Notes under the pieces: generated by a model | What the model was told of the DNA's origin: nothing | Databases searched by the model: none | Seen by the model: only the letters and a program-made list of their open reading frames with translations | Position numbers and translations under genes: made by a program | From: Allobosea sp. AAP35 | GTDB taxonomy: Bacteria > Pseudomonadota > Alphaproteobacteria > Rhizobiales > Beijerinckiaceae | Assembly: GCF_001295925.1 (NCBI RefSeq) | Contig: NZ_LJHQ01000027.1 | Coordinates: forward strand, 1 to 47,289 | Direction: 5' to 3' | DNA: 47,289 nucleotides | Shown: one piece after another, positions 1 to 8,089 of the stretch | Layout of the letters: every line of letters starts with the position of its first letter | How positions within the stretch are numbered: the first letter of the stretch is position 1

Positions 1-250
1 GAGGGGCGGTCGCGGGAGCCGGGGCGCGAGGCGTCTCGACCCCGGGCGCGCTGGGTGCGCCGGGCGCACGCGGCACGCCTGGGGCGCGCTCGCGGCGCGG
101 CCGGCCCGGCTCGTCATCGGCTGCGGGCGGCGCCTGCGCCAGTTCGAAGGTCAGGGGCAGCGTGGTCACGGGAGCGGCGAAGCCGGCCTGCGCCATTGCG
201 ACGGCGGGCAGGATGGTTCCGACCAGAAGCCAGTTTTTGGTGCGCGTCAT
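1..250 (-). CDS. Pro/Ala-rich secreted protein, C-terminus cut by window edge
   Basis: Reading leftwards from ATG at 250, the frame stays open to the window edge (83 codons). It begins with a Sec-type signal peptide: MTRTK, a hydrophobic stretch to about residue 20, then a likely cleavage after AGFA or FAAP. The rest is low-complexity and rich in Pro, Ala, Arg and Gly (PRAPGAPSAPG-like), which looks like a linker. Some alphaproteobacterial OmpA-family envelope proteins have such a proline-rich stretch before a C-terminal domain, but that domain lies outside the window, so the family is not assigned. The gene lies downstream of nrsF on the same strand with a 151-bp gap. Confidence 0.6.
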   Translation of the reverse strand, partial: MTRTKNWLLVGTILPAVAMAQAGFAAPVTTLPLTFELAQAPPAADDEPGRPRRERAPGVPRAPGAPSAPGVETPRAPAPATAP

Positions 251-401
251 GAATTCCGTTTTCCAGTTCATCGGACAACAGGAACGCACCGCCGGCGCTG
301 AACCCGTCCTGAACCGAAAACGGCGAAAATCTGGCCTTGTTCCACCGAAAGGTATCGGGAGTGTTCGTCGGCAGCCGCTGCGCGCGGCGCAGCCGGCCGA
401 T

Positions 402-1043
402 TTACCAGCGCAACAGGCGCGGCGCGACAAGCGCGCCGAGGCCCGCCGCGATCACCATGGCGAGCGGATACCAGGTGGCGATGAAGGGCAGCCCGTCCTC
501 CGGGCAGTGCAGCGCATAGGCGACCGTGGCCAGACCCGCAGCGCCCACCCCGGCCGCGATGCCGGAAAGCCGGGGCCGTACGGGTGCGCCATGCCGGGCC
601 AGGGCGAGCAGCGCAGCGAAGGGGAGCATGGCGTAAAGCGTCACGGAGACCAGGCAGGCAGCCCAGCTCCGGCCCAGCACGAGCCGCGCCCAGTCGCTGG
701 GGGCGCTGCCTGCCACGGTCGCGAGCGCCCAGGCGAATATGGCGGCCAGCGGCACAAGCACCAGCGCAAGCGCGCCCGAGGCCGCGCGGCCGGGCCGCAG
801 GCTGCGCTGGAAGGCGACCAGCGCGAAGCCGGCGACGGAGCCACCGAGCGCGAATTTCGCGAGCACGGGCGGCGTCATCCAGACCCCGGCGAAATCGGCC
901 CGCAGCCCGAGCATCAGCACGAGGACCACCGCCGTCAGCACCAGCCCCGCGAGCGCGACCAGACCCGTGGCGCGAGTCAGACGGGCGGTATCGACGGGCC
1001 TGGCATCGGTCGCCAGCACGGCGACGAGATCATCGGTTTTCAT
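402..1043 (-). CDS. nrsF: NrsF-like anti-sigma factor (DUF1109), membrane protein
   Basis: A 213-aa integral membrane protein with about six hydrophobic segments (roughly 27-48, 58-80, 90-112, 126-149, 160-178, 190-208) and a short N-terminal cytoplasmic part. This matches the DUF1109/NrsF family of anti-sigma factors that hold ECF sigma factors at the membrane. Two cysteines, Cys130 (WAACL) and Cys180 (ALHCPED), fall where the conserved pair of Caulobacter NrsF lies; in that family the pair is needed for release of the sigma factor under metal or redox stress. The gene follows the sigma gene on the same strand by 87 bp and has its own GTAACC-type promoter in that gap. Confidence 0.85.
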   Translation of the reverse strand: MKTDDLVAVLATDARPVDTARLTRATGLVALAGLVLTAVVLVLMLGLRADFAGVWMTPPVLAKFALGGSVAGFALVAFQRSLRPGRAASGALALVLVPLAAIFAWALATVAGSAPSDWARLVLGRSWAACLVSVTLYAMLPFAALLALARHGAPVRPRLSGIAAGVGAAGLATVAYALHCPEDGLPFIATWYPLAMVIAAGLGALVAPRLLRW

Positions 1044-1084
1044 GGCAGGCTCGAACGGACAGGGGCGGTGGACATGATGAGGAG

Positions 1085-1110
1085 TTCGAAACAGGGCCGC
1101 AAAAGGTTAC
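1085..1110 (-). promoter_or_regulatory. SigF-type ECF promoter of nrsF
   Basis: On the minus strand the sequence reads GTAACC, exactly 16 bases, then CGAA. The GTAACC complement lies at 1105-1110 and the CGAA complement at 1085-1088. As I recall it, this equals the consensus reported for Caulobacter SigF-dependent promoters. The motif ends 42 bp before the nrsF ATG and starts 20 bp after the sigma stop codon, so it would let the sigma factor raise the level of its own antagonist. Confidence 0.7.
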
Positions 1111-1130
1111 GCGGCTTATCGTGGCGGCTG

Positions 1131-1703
1131 TCAGGGCGGCCGCGTGCCGCGCCGGGTGAGGATCTTCGCCATGGCCTTGAGGCCGCGATGCAGCGCGACC
1201 TTCGCCGCCGTCTCGGTCATGCCCGCCGCCTGCGCCGCCTCGGCGAGGCTGCCGCCCTGAAGCTTGACGCGGTCGATCAGGCTGCGCGTCCGCTCGGGCA
1301 AACCCGCGAGCGCGCGCTCGATGTCGAGCTTGGCGTCGATCGCCGGCCCGGCCGGCGCGACCGGAATCGGCGCCTCTTCGTCGATTTGGAGATGCCCGCG
1401 ATGGCGGCCGGAGCGGCGCATATGGTCGATCAGCTTGTAGCGCGCGATCGCATGCGCCCAGGCCGAAACGGGAATCGCCGGGTCGTAGCTGTGGCGCGAC
1501 AGGTGCAGCGCCAGCAAGGTTTCCTGCAGCACGTCCTCGGCCTCATCGGCACTGGCGAGGCCGGCCCGTGCCAGATGTCCACGCAGATAGCCGCGCAGCC
1601 GCCCGCCGATCAGGTCGAGGAAGCGGCGATAGGCTTGCGCATCGCCCTCCAGCGCGGCGAGGAAGGCGGGGCGCAACACGGCTTCGAGATCGTCGAGCGA
1701 CAA
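1131..1703 (-). CDS. sigF: ECF RNA polymerase sigma factor, SigF-like
   Basis: A 190-aa sigma-70 family protein of the ECF group. Region 2 covers about residues 14-97 (DEAEDVLQETLLALH core, then AWAHAIARYKLIDHMRR). Region 4 covers about 130-183, with the helix-turn-helix GSLAEAAQAAGMTETAAKVALHRG. There is no region 1 or 3, as expected for ECF factors. The most upstream in-frame start is a TTG at 1703 with a GGGAAG-like Shine-Dalgarno. It is followed by an NrsF-like anti-sigma gene, which fits the SigF/NrsF pairing known to respond to heavy-metal or oxidative stress. No GTAACC motif was found before the sigma gene itself, so direct autoregulation is not supported. Confidence 0.85.
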   Translation of the reverse strand: MSLDDLEAVLRPAFLAALEGDAQAYRRFLDLIGGRLRGYLRGHLARAGLASADEAEDVLQETLLALHLSRHSYDPAIPVSAWAHAIARYKLIDHMRRSGRHRGHLQIDEEAPIPVAPAGPAIDAKLDIERALAGLPERTRSLIDRVKLQGGSLAEAAQAAGMTETAAKVALHRGLKAMAKILTRRGTRPP

Positions 1704-1865
1704 GGGACGCAGCTTCCCGCGAGTCAGGGTTCAAGCCCTCTGGCATGGCTTCCCGCCGCTCACAAGCCGGCGAGCGCGTCTCGCAGGGACAGGCGAACGC
1801 GGCTAGCCTTCGCACACTGGCGAGAACGCACCCAGCGAAGAACGCAACGGCAGGGGATGGCCGAT

Positions 1866-2729
1866 ATGGTCGGTTCGATGATGCGGCTTGTGGTGACGGC
1901 TCTGCTGCTCGCGGTCTGGCCGCCGGGGGCGGGGGCAAAGCCGCGCGACGTCTGCCCGCCGCCGCAGGGCTGCGTGGTCGCAGACGGCCGCTACCGCCTG
2001 GTCCTGCCCGATCCGCGTCCGGGCGAGGACGGCAGGCACGGCGCGATCATGTTCTTTCATGGCTGGCAGGGCTCGGCCGATGAGACGGTGGACGATGCCG
2101 GGCTGCAGGCGCTGGCCTCGCGCCTCGGCGTCGCGCTGATCGCGCCCGACGGCGCCGGCAAGACCTGGTCCTATCCCGGATCGCCCGGCCGCCACCGCGA
2201 CGAATTCGTCTTCGTTGCGCAGGTCCTCGACGATGTCGCGCGGCGTTTCCCGGTCGATTCCGCGCGCATCATGGCCAGCGGCTTCTCGCAGGGGGGCTCG
2301 ATGGTCTGGTATCTCGCCTGCCGCATGCCGCAGCGGTTCAAGGCTTTTGCCCCGGTCGCGGGTGCGTTCTGGGAGCCACTGCCGGCCGCCTGCGCCTCGC
2401 CACGTCCCCCGCTCGTCCATATGCATGGCACGGCCGACATGACCGTGCCGCTCGCCGGCCGCGCCCTGCGCGGGGGCTTCCGCCAGGGCGACGTCTTCAG
2501 AAGCATCGCCATCCTCGCGCCGACGGCTCCGGCCGTGACGGTGGCCGACATCCCGACGGTGACATCGGGCCTCGCCTGCCGCACGCTCGCCGCGCCCGGC
2601 GAAGCCCCGCTCGAACTCTGCCTGCACGAGGGCGGGCATGGGGTCGATCCGGCCTGGATCGAGCGGGCCTGGCTGCGGACGATGGGGCAGGCGCGACCGG
2701 CAACGGATCACCTTTCCGTGAAACGGTAA
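1866..2729 (+). CDS. secreted alpha/beta-hydrolase, PHB-depolymerase/LpqC-like esterase
   Basis: A 287-aa exported serine hydrolase. It has a signal peptide (residues 1-24, ending GAGA), an oxyanion motif FHGW at 64-67 and the nucleophile motif GFSQGG with Ser141. Asp191 in GTADMTVP and His258 in EGGHG complete the triad. The overall pattern is that of polyhydroxybutyrate depolymerase/feruloyl-esterase-like family proteins; the substrate is unknown. The same frame is open far upstream, but that part looks non-coding. ATG at 1866 is chosen because AGGGG lies 9 bases before it; ATG at 1857 or 1878/1881 remain possible. It is divergent from the sigma gene. Confidence 0.8.
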   Translation: MVGSMMRLVVTALLLAVWPPGAGAKPRDVCPPPQGCVVADGRYRLVLPDPRPGEDGRHGAIMFFHGWQGSADETVDDAGLQALASRLGVALIAPDGAGKTWSYPGSPGRHRDEFVFVAQVLDDVARRFPVDSARIMASGFSQGGSMVWYLACRMPQRFKAFAPVAGAFWEPLPAACASPRPPLVHMHGTADMTVPLAGRALRGGFRQGDVFRSIAILAPTAPAVTVADIPTVTSGLACRTLAAPGEAPLELCLHEGGHGVDPAWIERAWLRTMGQARPATDHLSVKR

Positions 2730-2751
2730 CCTTTTGAGCCGGCGGCGCGAT
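2726..2751 (+). promoter_or_regulatory. possible SigF-type promoter before the ThDP/OpgC operon
   Basis: GTAACC at 2726-2731, 16 bases, then CGAT at 2748-2751, beginning with the same GTAACCTTTTG run as the nrsF promoter. It overlaps the stop codon of the esterase gene and lies 44 bp before the ATG at 2796. The last base of the -10 differs from the CGAA consensus. Chance GTAACC-N16-CGAT hits also occur inside genes elsewhere in this window (near 10165 and 14536), so this is only a candidate. Confidence 0.35.
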
Positions 2752-2795
2752 TGTCTTTGCCGAGGCTGCCGCGCCCGGCCACGGAGACCGCCTGC

Positions 2796-4430
2796 ATGAC
2801 TATCCAGACGCCCCTGCCAGCGAATCTCGTCGCAGAGCCCACCGGCGCCGACGTGATCGCGTCCCGGTTGAAGGTCGCGGGCGCGACCCATGCCTTCGGG
2901 ATCCCCGGCGGCGAGGTCCTGGCACTGGTCGACGCGCTGGGCCGGGCCGGCATCCGCTTCGAGCTCGCCCGGCACGAGAACGCCGCCGGCTTCATGGCCG
3001 AAGGGCTCTGGCATGTCACCGGAGCCTTGCCCGTGCTGGTCGCGACGCTGGGCCCAGGCGTCAGCAATGCCGTGACGGCGGTTGCCCACGCCCAGCAGGA
3101 TCGCGTGCCGCTCATCTTCATCACCGGCTGCGTCGATCAGGCTTTGGCCGAGAGCTATACCCATCAGGTCTTCGATCATCAGGCCCTGCTGCGCCCGATC
3201 GTGAAGGCGAGTTTCCGCGCGGCGCCCGGCACCGAGGCGCTCGTCATCGACAAGGCACTGGCCATCGCGCGGGCCGGCCGGCCGGGACCCGTCCATATCG
3301 ATCTGCCGATCGCGGTCGCCGAGGGGCGTCGCGAGCCGGTCATGATGCCGATGGCCGCCGCTGTGGCGACGTCCCTGCCGGCTGATCTCGAGCGCGCCCG
3401 GGCCATGCTCACGGCTTCGCGCCGGCCGCTCGTCCTTGCGGGGCTCGATCTCGTGAACGAAGGCGCGGCCGATGCGCTCGAACGCTTCCTCGACTGCACC
3501 GGTGCGCCGCTGCTGACCACATACAAGGGCAAGGGTCTGATCCGCGAGGACGATCCCCGCGTCATCGGTGGCGTCGGCCTGTCGCCCAAGGCCGATGCGC
3601 TGGTACGCCCCCTGATCGAGGCCGCCGACCTGATCGTGCTCGCCGGCTATGACCCGATCGAGATGCGCCAGGGCTGGCGCCATCCCTGGCCGGCGGACAA
3701 GCCAGTGATCGACATCGTCGCGCAGGCTCTGCCGCACGGCATGCACCCTGCGACGCTGCTGCTCGAAAGCCATGTCGGCCTGACGCTGGAGCGTCTGGCG
3801 GAGGGCCTGGCACCGCCCGAGACCTGGCCGGATGGCGAGCCTGCGAAGGTTCGCGCTGCTCTGCGGGCCGCCTTCGCCGCGCCGACCGCCTGGGGCCCGC
3901 ACGCCGTGTTCGAGACGCTGCGCATGGCCGCCCCGCCTGAAACCGTCGCCACAGCCGATTCCGGCGCGCATCGTATCTTGCTCTCGCAGATCTGGTCCTG
4001 CGACGGCCCGCGCCGCCTGCTGCAGTCCACGGGTCTGTGCACCATGGGCTGTGCCCTGCCGCTGGCGACCGGCGCGGCTTTGGGGAGCGGGCAGCCGACG
4101 CTCTGCTTCGTCGGCGATGCCGGCCTCGAAATGGTGCTCGGCGAACTGGCTACCCTGCGCGATCTCGCGCTGCCGGTGATCATCGTCGTCCTGGTCGATG
4201 AGAGCCTTGGGCTGATCGCACTCAAGCAGAAGCAGATGGGGCTGGCACGCGCCGGCGTCGATTTCGGCGCCAGCGATTTCGCGGCCGTGGCGCGGGCAAT
4301 GGGTGGCCATGGCGCGACGATCGCGGACGCCGCGACGCTGGCGCAAGAGGCGAAGGGCGCCTTTGCACGGCCGGGTTACAGCGTGCTCGCCTGCCGCATC
4401 GATGCGGCCGCCTATGAAGGGGCGTTCTGA
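2796..4430 (+). CDS. thiamine-diphosphate-dependent enzyme, acetolactate-synthase-like
   Basis: A 544-aa protein with the three-domain layout of the acetolactate synthase/benzoylformate decarboxylase superfamily: a Pyr domain at about 16-180, a central domain at about 190-330 and a PP domain at about 370-530. The catalytic glutamate that activates ThDP is present (Glu61 in ARHENAAGF). The cofactor motif is altered: the usual GDG is GDA at about 440-442 and the usual NN is Asp-Glu at 468-469. Start ATG at 2796 has GGAG 9 bases upstream. Its stop overlaps the ATG of the OpgC-like gene, so the two are translationally coupled. It may be a decarboxylase or carboligase on a 2-oxo acid. A role in branched-chain amino acid synthesis is unlikely without a small subunit. 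Confidence 0.75.
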   Translation: MTIQTPLPANLVAEPTGADVIASRLKVAGATHAFGIPGGEVLALVDALGRAGIRFELARHENAAGFMAEGLWHVTGALPVLVATLGPGVSNAVTAVAHAQQDRVPLIFITGCVDQALAESYTHQVFDHQALLRPIVKASFRAAPGTEALVIDKALAIARAGRPGPVHIDLPIAVAEGRREPVMMPMAAAVATSLPADLERARAMLTASRRPLVLAGLDLVNEGAADALERFLDCTGAPLLTTYKGKGLIREDDPRVIGGVGLSPKADALVRPLIEAADLIVLAGYDPIEMRQGWRHPWPADKPVIDIVAQALPHGMHPATLLLESHVGLTLERLAEGLAPPETWPDGEPAKVRAALRAAFAAPTAWGPHAVFETLRMAAPPETVATADSGAHRILLSQIWSCDGPRRLLQSTGLCTMGCALPLATGAALGSGQPTLCFVGDAGLEMVLGELATLRDLALPVIIVVLVDESLGLIALKQKQMGLARAGVDFGASDFAAVARAMGGHGATIADAATLAQEAKGAFARPGYSVLACRIDAAAYEGAF

Positions 4431-5617
4431 TGGGCGAGCCGGCCCCGCAGGTGAAACGGCCGCGCGACGAGCGTCTCGACGTCTTTCGCGGGCTGACCAT
4501 GCTGATCATCTTCATCGCGCATGTGCCGGCCAATAGCTGGAACGCCTGGATACCGGCGCGCTTTGGCTTCTCCTCGGGGGCCGAACTCTTCGTCTTCTGT
4601 TCGGGCTTCGCCAGCGCGCTCGCCTTTGGCAGCACCTTCGTCCGACGCGGCTGGTGGCTCGGCACGGCGCGAATCCTGTACCGGCTCTGGCAGGTCTACT
4701 GGGCCCATGTCGCGCTGGTCGTGGGGCTCGTGGCGCTGGCGGCGCTGATCGACGCCTTTTTGGGCCGCGCCGATCTGGCGGCGCAGTTCGGCCCCCTGAT
4801 CGCCGATCCGGAGCGCGCCTTGCTTGGGTTGGTAACGCTGACCTGGCAGCCCGACTATCTCGACATCCTGCCGATGTATCTCGTCATCCTGGCGCTGATC
4901 CCGGTGGCATTGGCATTGCGCGCCCTGCACCCGGCGCTGCCCTTCCTGATGTCGGCGCTGCTCTATGCGCTCGTCTGGACGCAAGGGCTCAATCTCACGG
5001 GCAATCCCTGGAACGGCGCCGGCTGGTTTCTCAACCCCTTCGCCTGGCAGGTGATCTTCTTCATCGGCTTCTTCATCGCGATGAAATGGCTGCCGGTACC
5101 ACCTTTGCGCGAGCGGCGGTTGGTTCTCACAGCGGCGCTTTTCGTCGCCATCAGCGTGCCGTTCACCTTTTGGGGGATCGTCGAGCACTGGCCGGCCGGG
5201 AAGGAGCTTCGCGATTTCGTCCTGCCGGGCGAGTGGGAAAAGAGCCAGCTCCACCCCTTGCGCATCCTGCACTTCCTGGCGCTGGCCTATCTTGTGCTGA
5301 GTGCGATCGAGCCCTGGCGAGCCAGGCTCGACAGCGGCCTCGGGCATCTCCTGATCCTGATCGGGCGCCAATCGCTGGCGACGTTCCTGGCGAGCATCGT
5401 CCTGTCGCGTCTCGCCGCGACGGCGGCGGACATGCTCGGGCGCGACGAGATCACGGTCGCCCTGCTGAATCTCGTCGGCTTTGCCGCGATCCTCGGCGTC
5501 GCCTGCGTCGTCGGCTGGTTCAAGCGGGCGCCATGGGCCGGCGCGCCTCCTGCGCCCTCGCGGGTCGAGGTCGAGCAACCTCTCGCCGCCAGATCACGGC
5601 TGCGTGAAGCGAGTTGA
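4430..5617 (+). CDS. opgC: OpgC-family membrane acyltransferase
   Basis: A 395-aa polytopic membrane protein with about ten hydrophobic segments. It opens with the family hallmark RDERLDVFRGLTML followed by IIFIAHVPANSW, the part carrying the essential Asp and His of OpgC/acyltransferase-3-like proteins. OpgC proteins transfer succinyl (or similar) groups to osmoregulated periplasmic glucans; the acceptor here is inferred only from the family. No opgG or opgH is in the window. The ATG shares a base with the TGA of the preceding ThDP enzyme (TGATG arrangement). The C-terminal 25 residues are polar and cytosolic-looking. Confidence 0.8.
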   Translation: MGEPAPQVKRPRDERLDVFRGLTMLIIFIAHVPANSWNAWIPARFGFSSGAELFVFCSGFASALAFGSTFVRRGWWLGTARILYRLWQVYWAHVALVVGLVALAALIDAFLGRADLAAQFGPLIADPERALLGLVTLTWQPDYLDILPMYLVILALIPVALALRALHPALPFLMSALLYALVWTQGLNLTGNPWNGAGWFLNPFAWQVIFFIGFFIAMKWLPVPPLRERRLVLTAALFVAISVPFTFWGIVEHWPAGKELRDFVLPGEWEKSQLHPLRILHFLALAYLVLSAIEPWRARLDSGLGHLLILIGRQSLATFLASIVLSRLAATAADMLGRDEITVALLNLVGFAAILGVACVVGWFKRAPWAGAPPAPSRVEVEQPLAARSRLREAS

Positions 5618-5700
5618 ACGACGGTTGATCGCGCGCCTGCGAATTCCCTCAGGAGCGTCGGGAAGCCGATGCTGTCGACGACGAAACGGAGCGCCGCCCC

Positions 5701-7086
5701 ATGTTCCACGATCTCTCCGGTGACAGGATCAGCGTCGCCAATGACGCGGCCAGGCTCGCCTGGAACGATACGCTCGAAGCCATGCTGGCCCATGCCGCTG
5801 CGACGCCCGAGCATCTCGCCCGCACGCTTGCCGCCGATCCCGGTTTCGCGCTGGCCCATGCCGCCAAGGGCCTGATGCTGCTCTCGCTGGCCCGTCCCGA
5901 ACTGATCGCCGCCGCGCGCGACTGCCTCGCGCTGGCCAGGCGCGCGATCGCGGACCGCCCCATCACGCCGCGGGAGGAGAGCGTCGCCGAGGCGCTGGGC
6001 CTCTGGCTGGCAAACCACCCGCGTCAGGCGGCGCAGCGGCTCGAAACGTTGCTGATCGAGCATCCCCATGACGTGCTGGCGCTCAAGCTCTCGCACGGGA
6101 TTCGCTTCATGCTGGGCGACCAGGGTGAGATGCTGTCCTGCCTGCGCCGCGTCATGCCGCGCTTTTCCGGCAGCCATCCGCTCGCCGGTTATGTCTCCGG
6201 CTGCTACGCCTTCGCGCTGGAGGAGCGCGGCTTCTACCCCGAGGCCGAAGCCGCCGGACGACGCGCCGTCGAGTTGGCGCCGCGCGATGCCTGGGGTCGG
6301 CATGCGGTCGCCCATGTGCTGGAGATGACGGGCCGCGTCGACGAGGGCGTCGCTTGGCTCGGCGATGGTCGCAACTGGGCCCATGCCAACAACTTCCGCT
6401 TTCACATCACCTGGCACCTGGCGCTGTTCCGGCTGGAGCGTGGCGAGACCGCCGAGGTGCTGCGGCTTTATGACGAAGGCATCCGCGCCGAACAGACCGA
6501 CGACTACCGCGACATCGCCAATGGCGCGGCGCTGCTGGCGCGACTGGACTATGCCGGCGTCGAGGTCGGCACTCGCTGGGAGGAGCTTGCCGCCAAGGCG
6601 CAGGCGCGTGTCGGCGATGGCACGCTCGTCTTCGCCGATCTGCATTATGCGCTCGCGCTGCTCGGTGCGGGGCACGAGGGCGCCGCATCCGACATCGCCC
6701 GCAGCCTCGCCGACGACAGCCTGGGCCATGCCAGCAGCGAGCGGCGCGAGGCGGCCCGCAGCGGCTCGCTCGCCGCCTTCGGACTGATCGCCTTTCATGA
6801 GCGCGACTATGCGGAAGCCGCCCGCCTGCTCGGCGCCGCGCGCGGCGGGCTCGTCGCCATCGGTGGCAGCCACGCCCAGCGCGACCTGTTCGAACAGGCC
6901 TATATCGAGAGCCTGATCCGCTCGGGCGCGCATGATCGCGCCGCCCATGTGCTGCGCGAACGCCTGGCCCGGCGCGGCGGCCACAATCTCTTCGCCAGCC
7001 GCCGCCTCGCCCGGCTCGCCACGAGCCGCGCCGGCCTCACGGCTGCGCTCGCCATCGCTGCCACACCGCTTGCCATCGCCCACTGA
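5701..7086 (+). CDS. tetratricopeptide protein of the TTC38/StaR-like family
   Basis: A 461-aa soluble protein made almost wholly of paired helices. Clear TPR-like units include PGFALAHAAKGLMLLSLARPE (about 56-76), GCYAFALEERGFYPEAEAAGRRAVELAP and RHAVAHVLEMTGRVDEGVAWL. No signal peptide is visible. The pattern and length match the TTC38-like family (StaR-like), whose biochemical role is not established. It begins at ATG 5701, 83 bp after the OpgC-like gene, and is followed after 19 bp by a small membrane protein and a YHS protein that overlap each other, so the three probably form one unit. Confidence 0.7.
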   Translation: MFHDLSGDRISVANDAARLAWNDTLEAMLAHAAATPEHLARTLAADPGFALAHAAKGLMLLSLARPELIAAARDCLALARRAIADRPITPREESVAEALGLWLANHPRQAAQRLETLLIEHPHDVLALKLSHGIRFMLGDQGEMLSCLRRVMPRFSGSHPLAGYVSGCYAFALEERGFYPEAEAAGRRAVELAPRDAWGRHAVAHVLEMTGRVDEGVAWLGDGRNWAHANNFRFHITWHLALFRLERGETAEVLRLYDEGIRAEQTDDYRDIANGAALLARLDYAGVEVGTRWEELAAKAQARVGDGTLVFADLHYALALLGAGHEGAASDIARSLADDSLGHASSERREAARSGSLAAFGLIAFHERDYAEAARLLGAARGGLVAIGGSHAQRDLFEQAYIESLIRSGAHDRAAHVLRERLARRGGHNLFASRRLARLATSRAGLTAALAIAATPLAIAH

Positions 7087-7105
7087 CCCTCCCGGAGTCC
7101 CCGCC

Positions 7106-7597
7106 ATGACCACGCACACCATGTCGCGCGCCTTCGCGCTTCCCACCGGACGCACGGTCGCCCATCTCGTGCTGGGCGGACTGGCCGGGCTCGGCTTCTG
7201 GGAGCTGTTCGCGGCCGTGCCGACGGCCTGGTTTGCCGAATATCCGCTCGAGCCGCCGGAACTGGTGAAGTCGCTCTTCTCCCACCAGCTCGGAATCACG
7301 CTCTCGACGCCGGTGGCCAAGCTGCTGCATTTCGCCACCGGTTTCCTGTTCTACCCGCTCGGCTATTGGGTTTTGACGCGCTGGGTGAAGAGCTTCGGCA
7401 TGCCCGCCGATGGCTGGATCTGGGGCGTGATCACCTATTTCATCGCGCTTGGCTTCTTCGCGCCGCTTGCCGGCCAGCACTTCCTGCTCAGCGACGTGCC
7501 GCGCCTCTCCCTGATGAGCCTCATCGGCCACGCCATTTACGGCTATATCGGCGCGCTGGTCTTCGAGCATCTCGAAGCGCGGGAGGCCGGACGATGA
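7106..7597 (+). CDS. small membrane protein of unknown function
   Basis: A 163-aa protein with four likely membrane segments (about 17-35, 68-86, 100-117, 130-150) joined by short loops. I recognise no family with certainty; similar uncharacterised membrane proteins occur in Hyphomicrobiales. Start ATG at 7106 is preceded by CCCGGAG. The gene ends within the ATGA overlap with the following YHS-domain gene, and the TPR gene ends 19 bp before it. The context suggests a function shared with those two proteins. Confidence 0.65.
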   Translation: MTTHTMSRAFALPTGRTVAHLVLGGLAGLGFWELFAAVPTAWFAEYPLEPPELVKSLFSHQLGITLSTPVAKLLHFATGFLFYPLGYWVLTRWVKSFGMPADGWIWGVITYFIALGFFAPLAGQHFLLSDVPRLSLMSLIGHAIYGYIGALVFEHLEAREAGR

Positions 7598-8082
7598 TCG
7601 AGAGCCTGCTGTTCAGTCGTCGCGGCCTGTTCGCGCTTGTCGCGGCGGCCACCTTGTCAGACGCCGCCCTGGCGCAGGCTTCGGCCGGGAAGCCCGTCAA
7701 CACGCTGGGTTCGCGCGAGGGCGTTGCGATCGGCGGCTATGACCCGGTCGCCTATTTTCGCGAAGGCGGGCCCCGCAAGGGCTCGCCCGATCACGCAGTG
7801 ATGCAGGGCGGCGCAACGTGGCATTTCGCCAGCGCGCAGAACAAGGCGCTCTTTACGGCCGATCCGGAGCGCTACAAGCCGGCCTATGGCGGTTTTTGCG
7901 CTTACGGGACCTCGCGCGGCTATCTCGTCAAGATCGAGCCCGAGGCCTGGTCGATCGTCGATGGCAGGCTCTACCTCAACTACGATCTCGGCGTGCGGGA
8001 GACCTGGGCCCGCGACACGCCGAAATATCTCGCCCGGTCGGAAAAGAACTGGCCGCGGCTGACGGTGCGAGACATCCAGTAG
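7594..8082 (+). CDS. exported YHS-domain protein
   Basis: A 162-aa protein with an N-terminal signal peptide (SRRGLFALVAAATLSDAALAQA; Arg-Arg could suggest Tat, but the motif is incomplete). Then comes a YHS domain, about residues 45-110, with YDPVAYFREGGPRKG, HFASAQNKALFTADPERYKPAYGG and FCAYG. YHS domains are linked to metal binding in several families; here it would act in the periplasm. The start overlaps the stop of the upstream membrane-protein gene by 4 bp (ATGA). Confidence 0.75.
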   Translation: MIESLLFSRRGLFALVAAATLSDAALAQASAGKPVNTLGSREGVAIGGYDPVAYFREGGPRKGSPDHAVMQGGATWHFASAQNKALFTADPERYKPAYGGFCAYGTSRGYLVKIEPEAWSIVDGRLYLNYDLGVRETWARDTPKYLARSEKNWPRLTVRDIQ

Positions 8083-8089
8083 CCGTCGA

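Noticed and set aside
162..1856. Long plus-strand open frame running into the esterase gene
   Set aside because: It covers nrsF and the sigma gene on the opposite strand, is Arg/Gln/Gly-rich and has no family features; only the part from about 1866 is real.
1803..4346. 847-codon minus-strand open frame
   Set aside because: It is the mirror of the esterase and ThDP genes in a GC-rich genome, with typical shadow composition (Arg, His, Gln, Asp).
5287..7338. 683-codon minus-strand open frame
   Set aside because: It lies opposite the well supported TPR and OpgC-like genes and has no recognisable domain.
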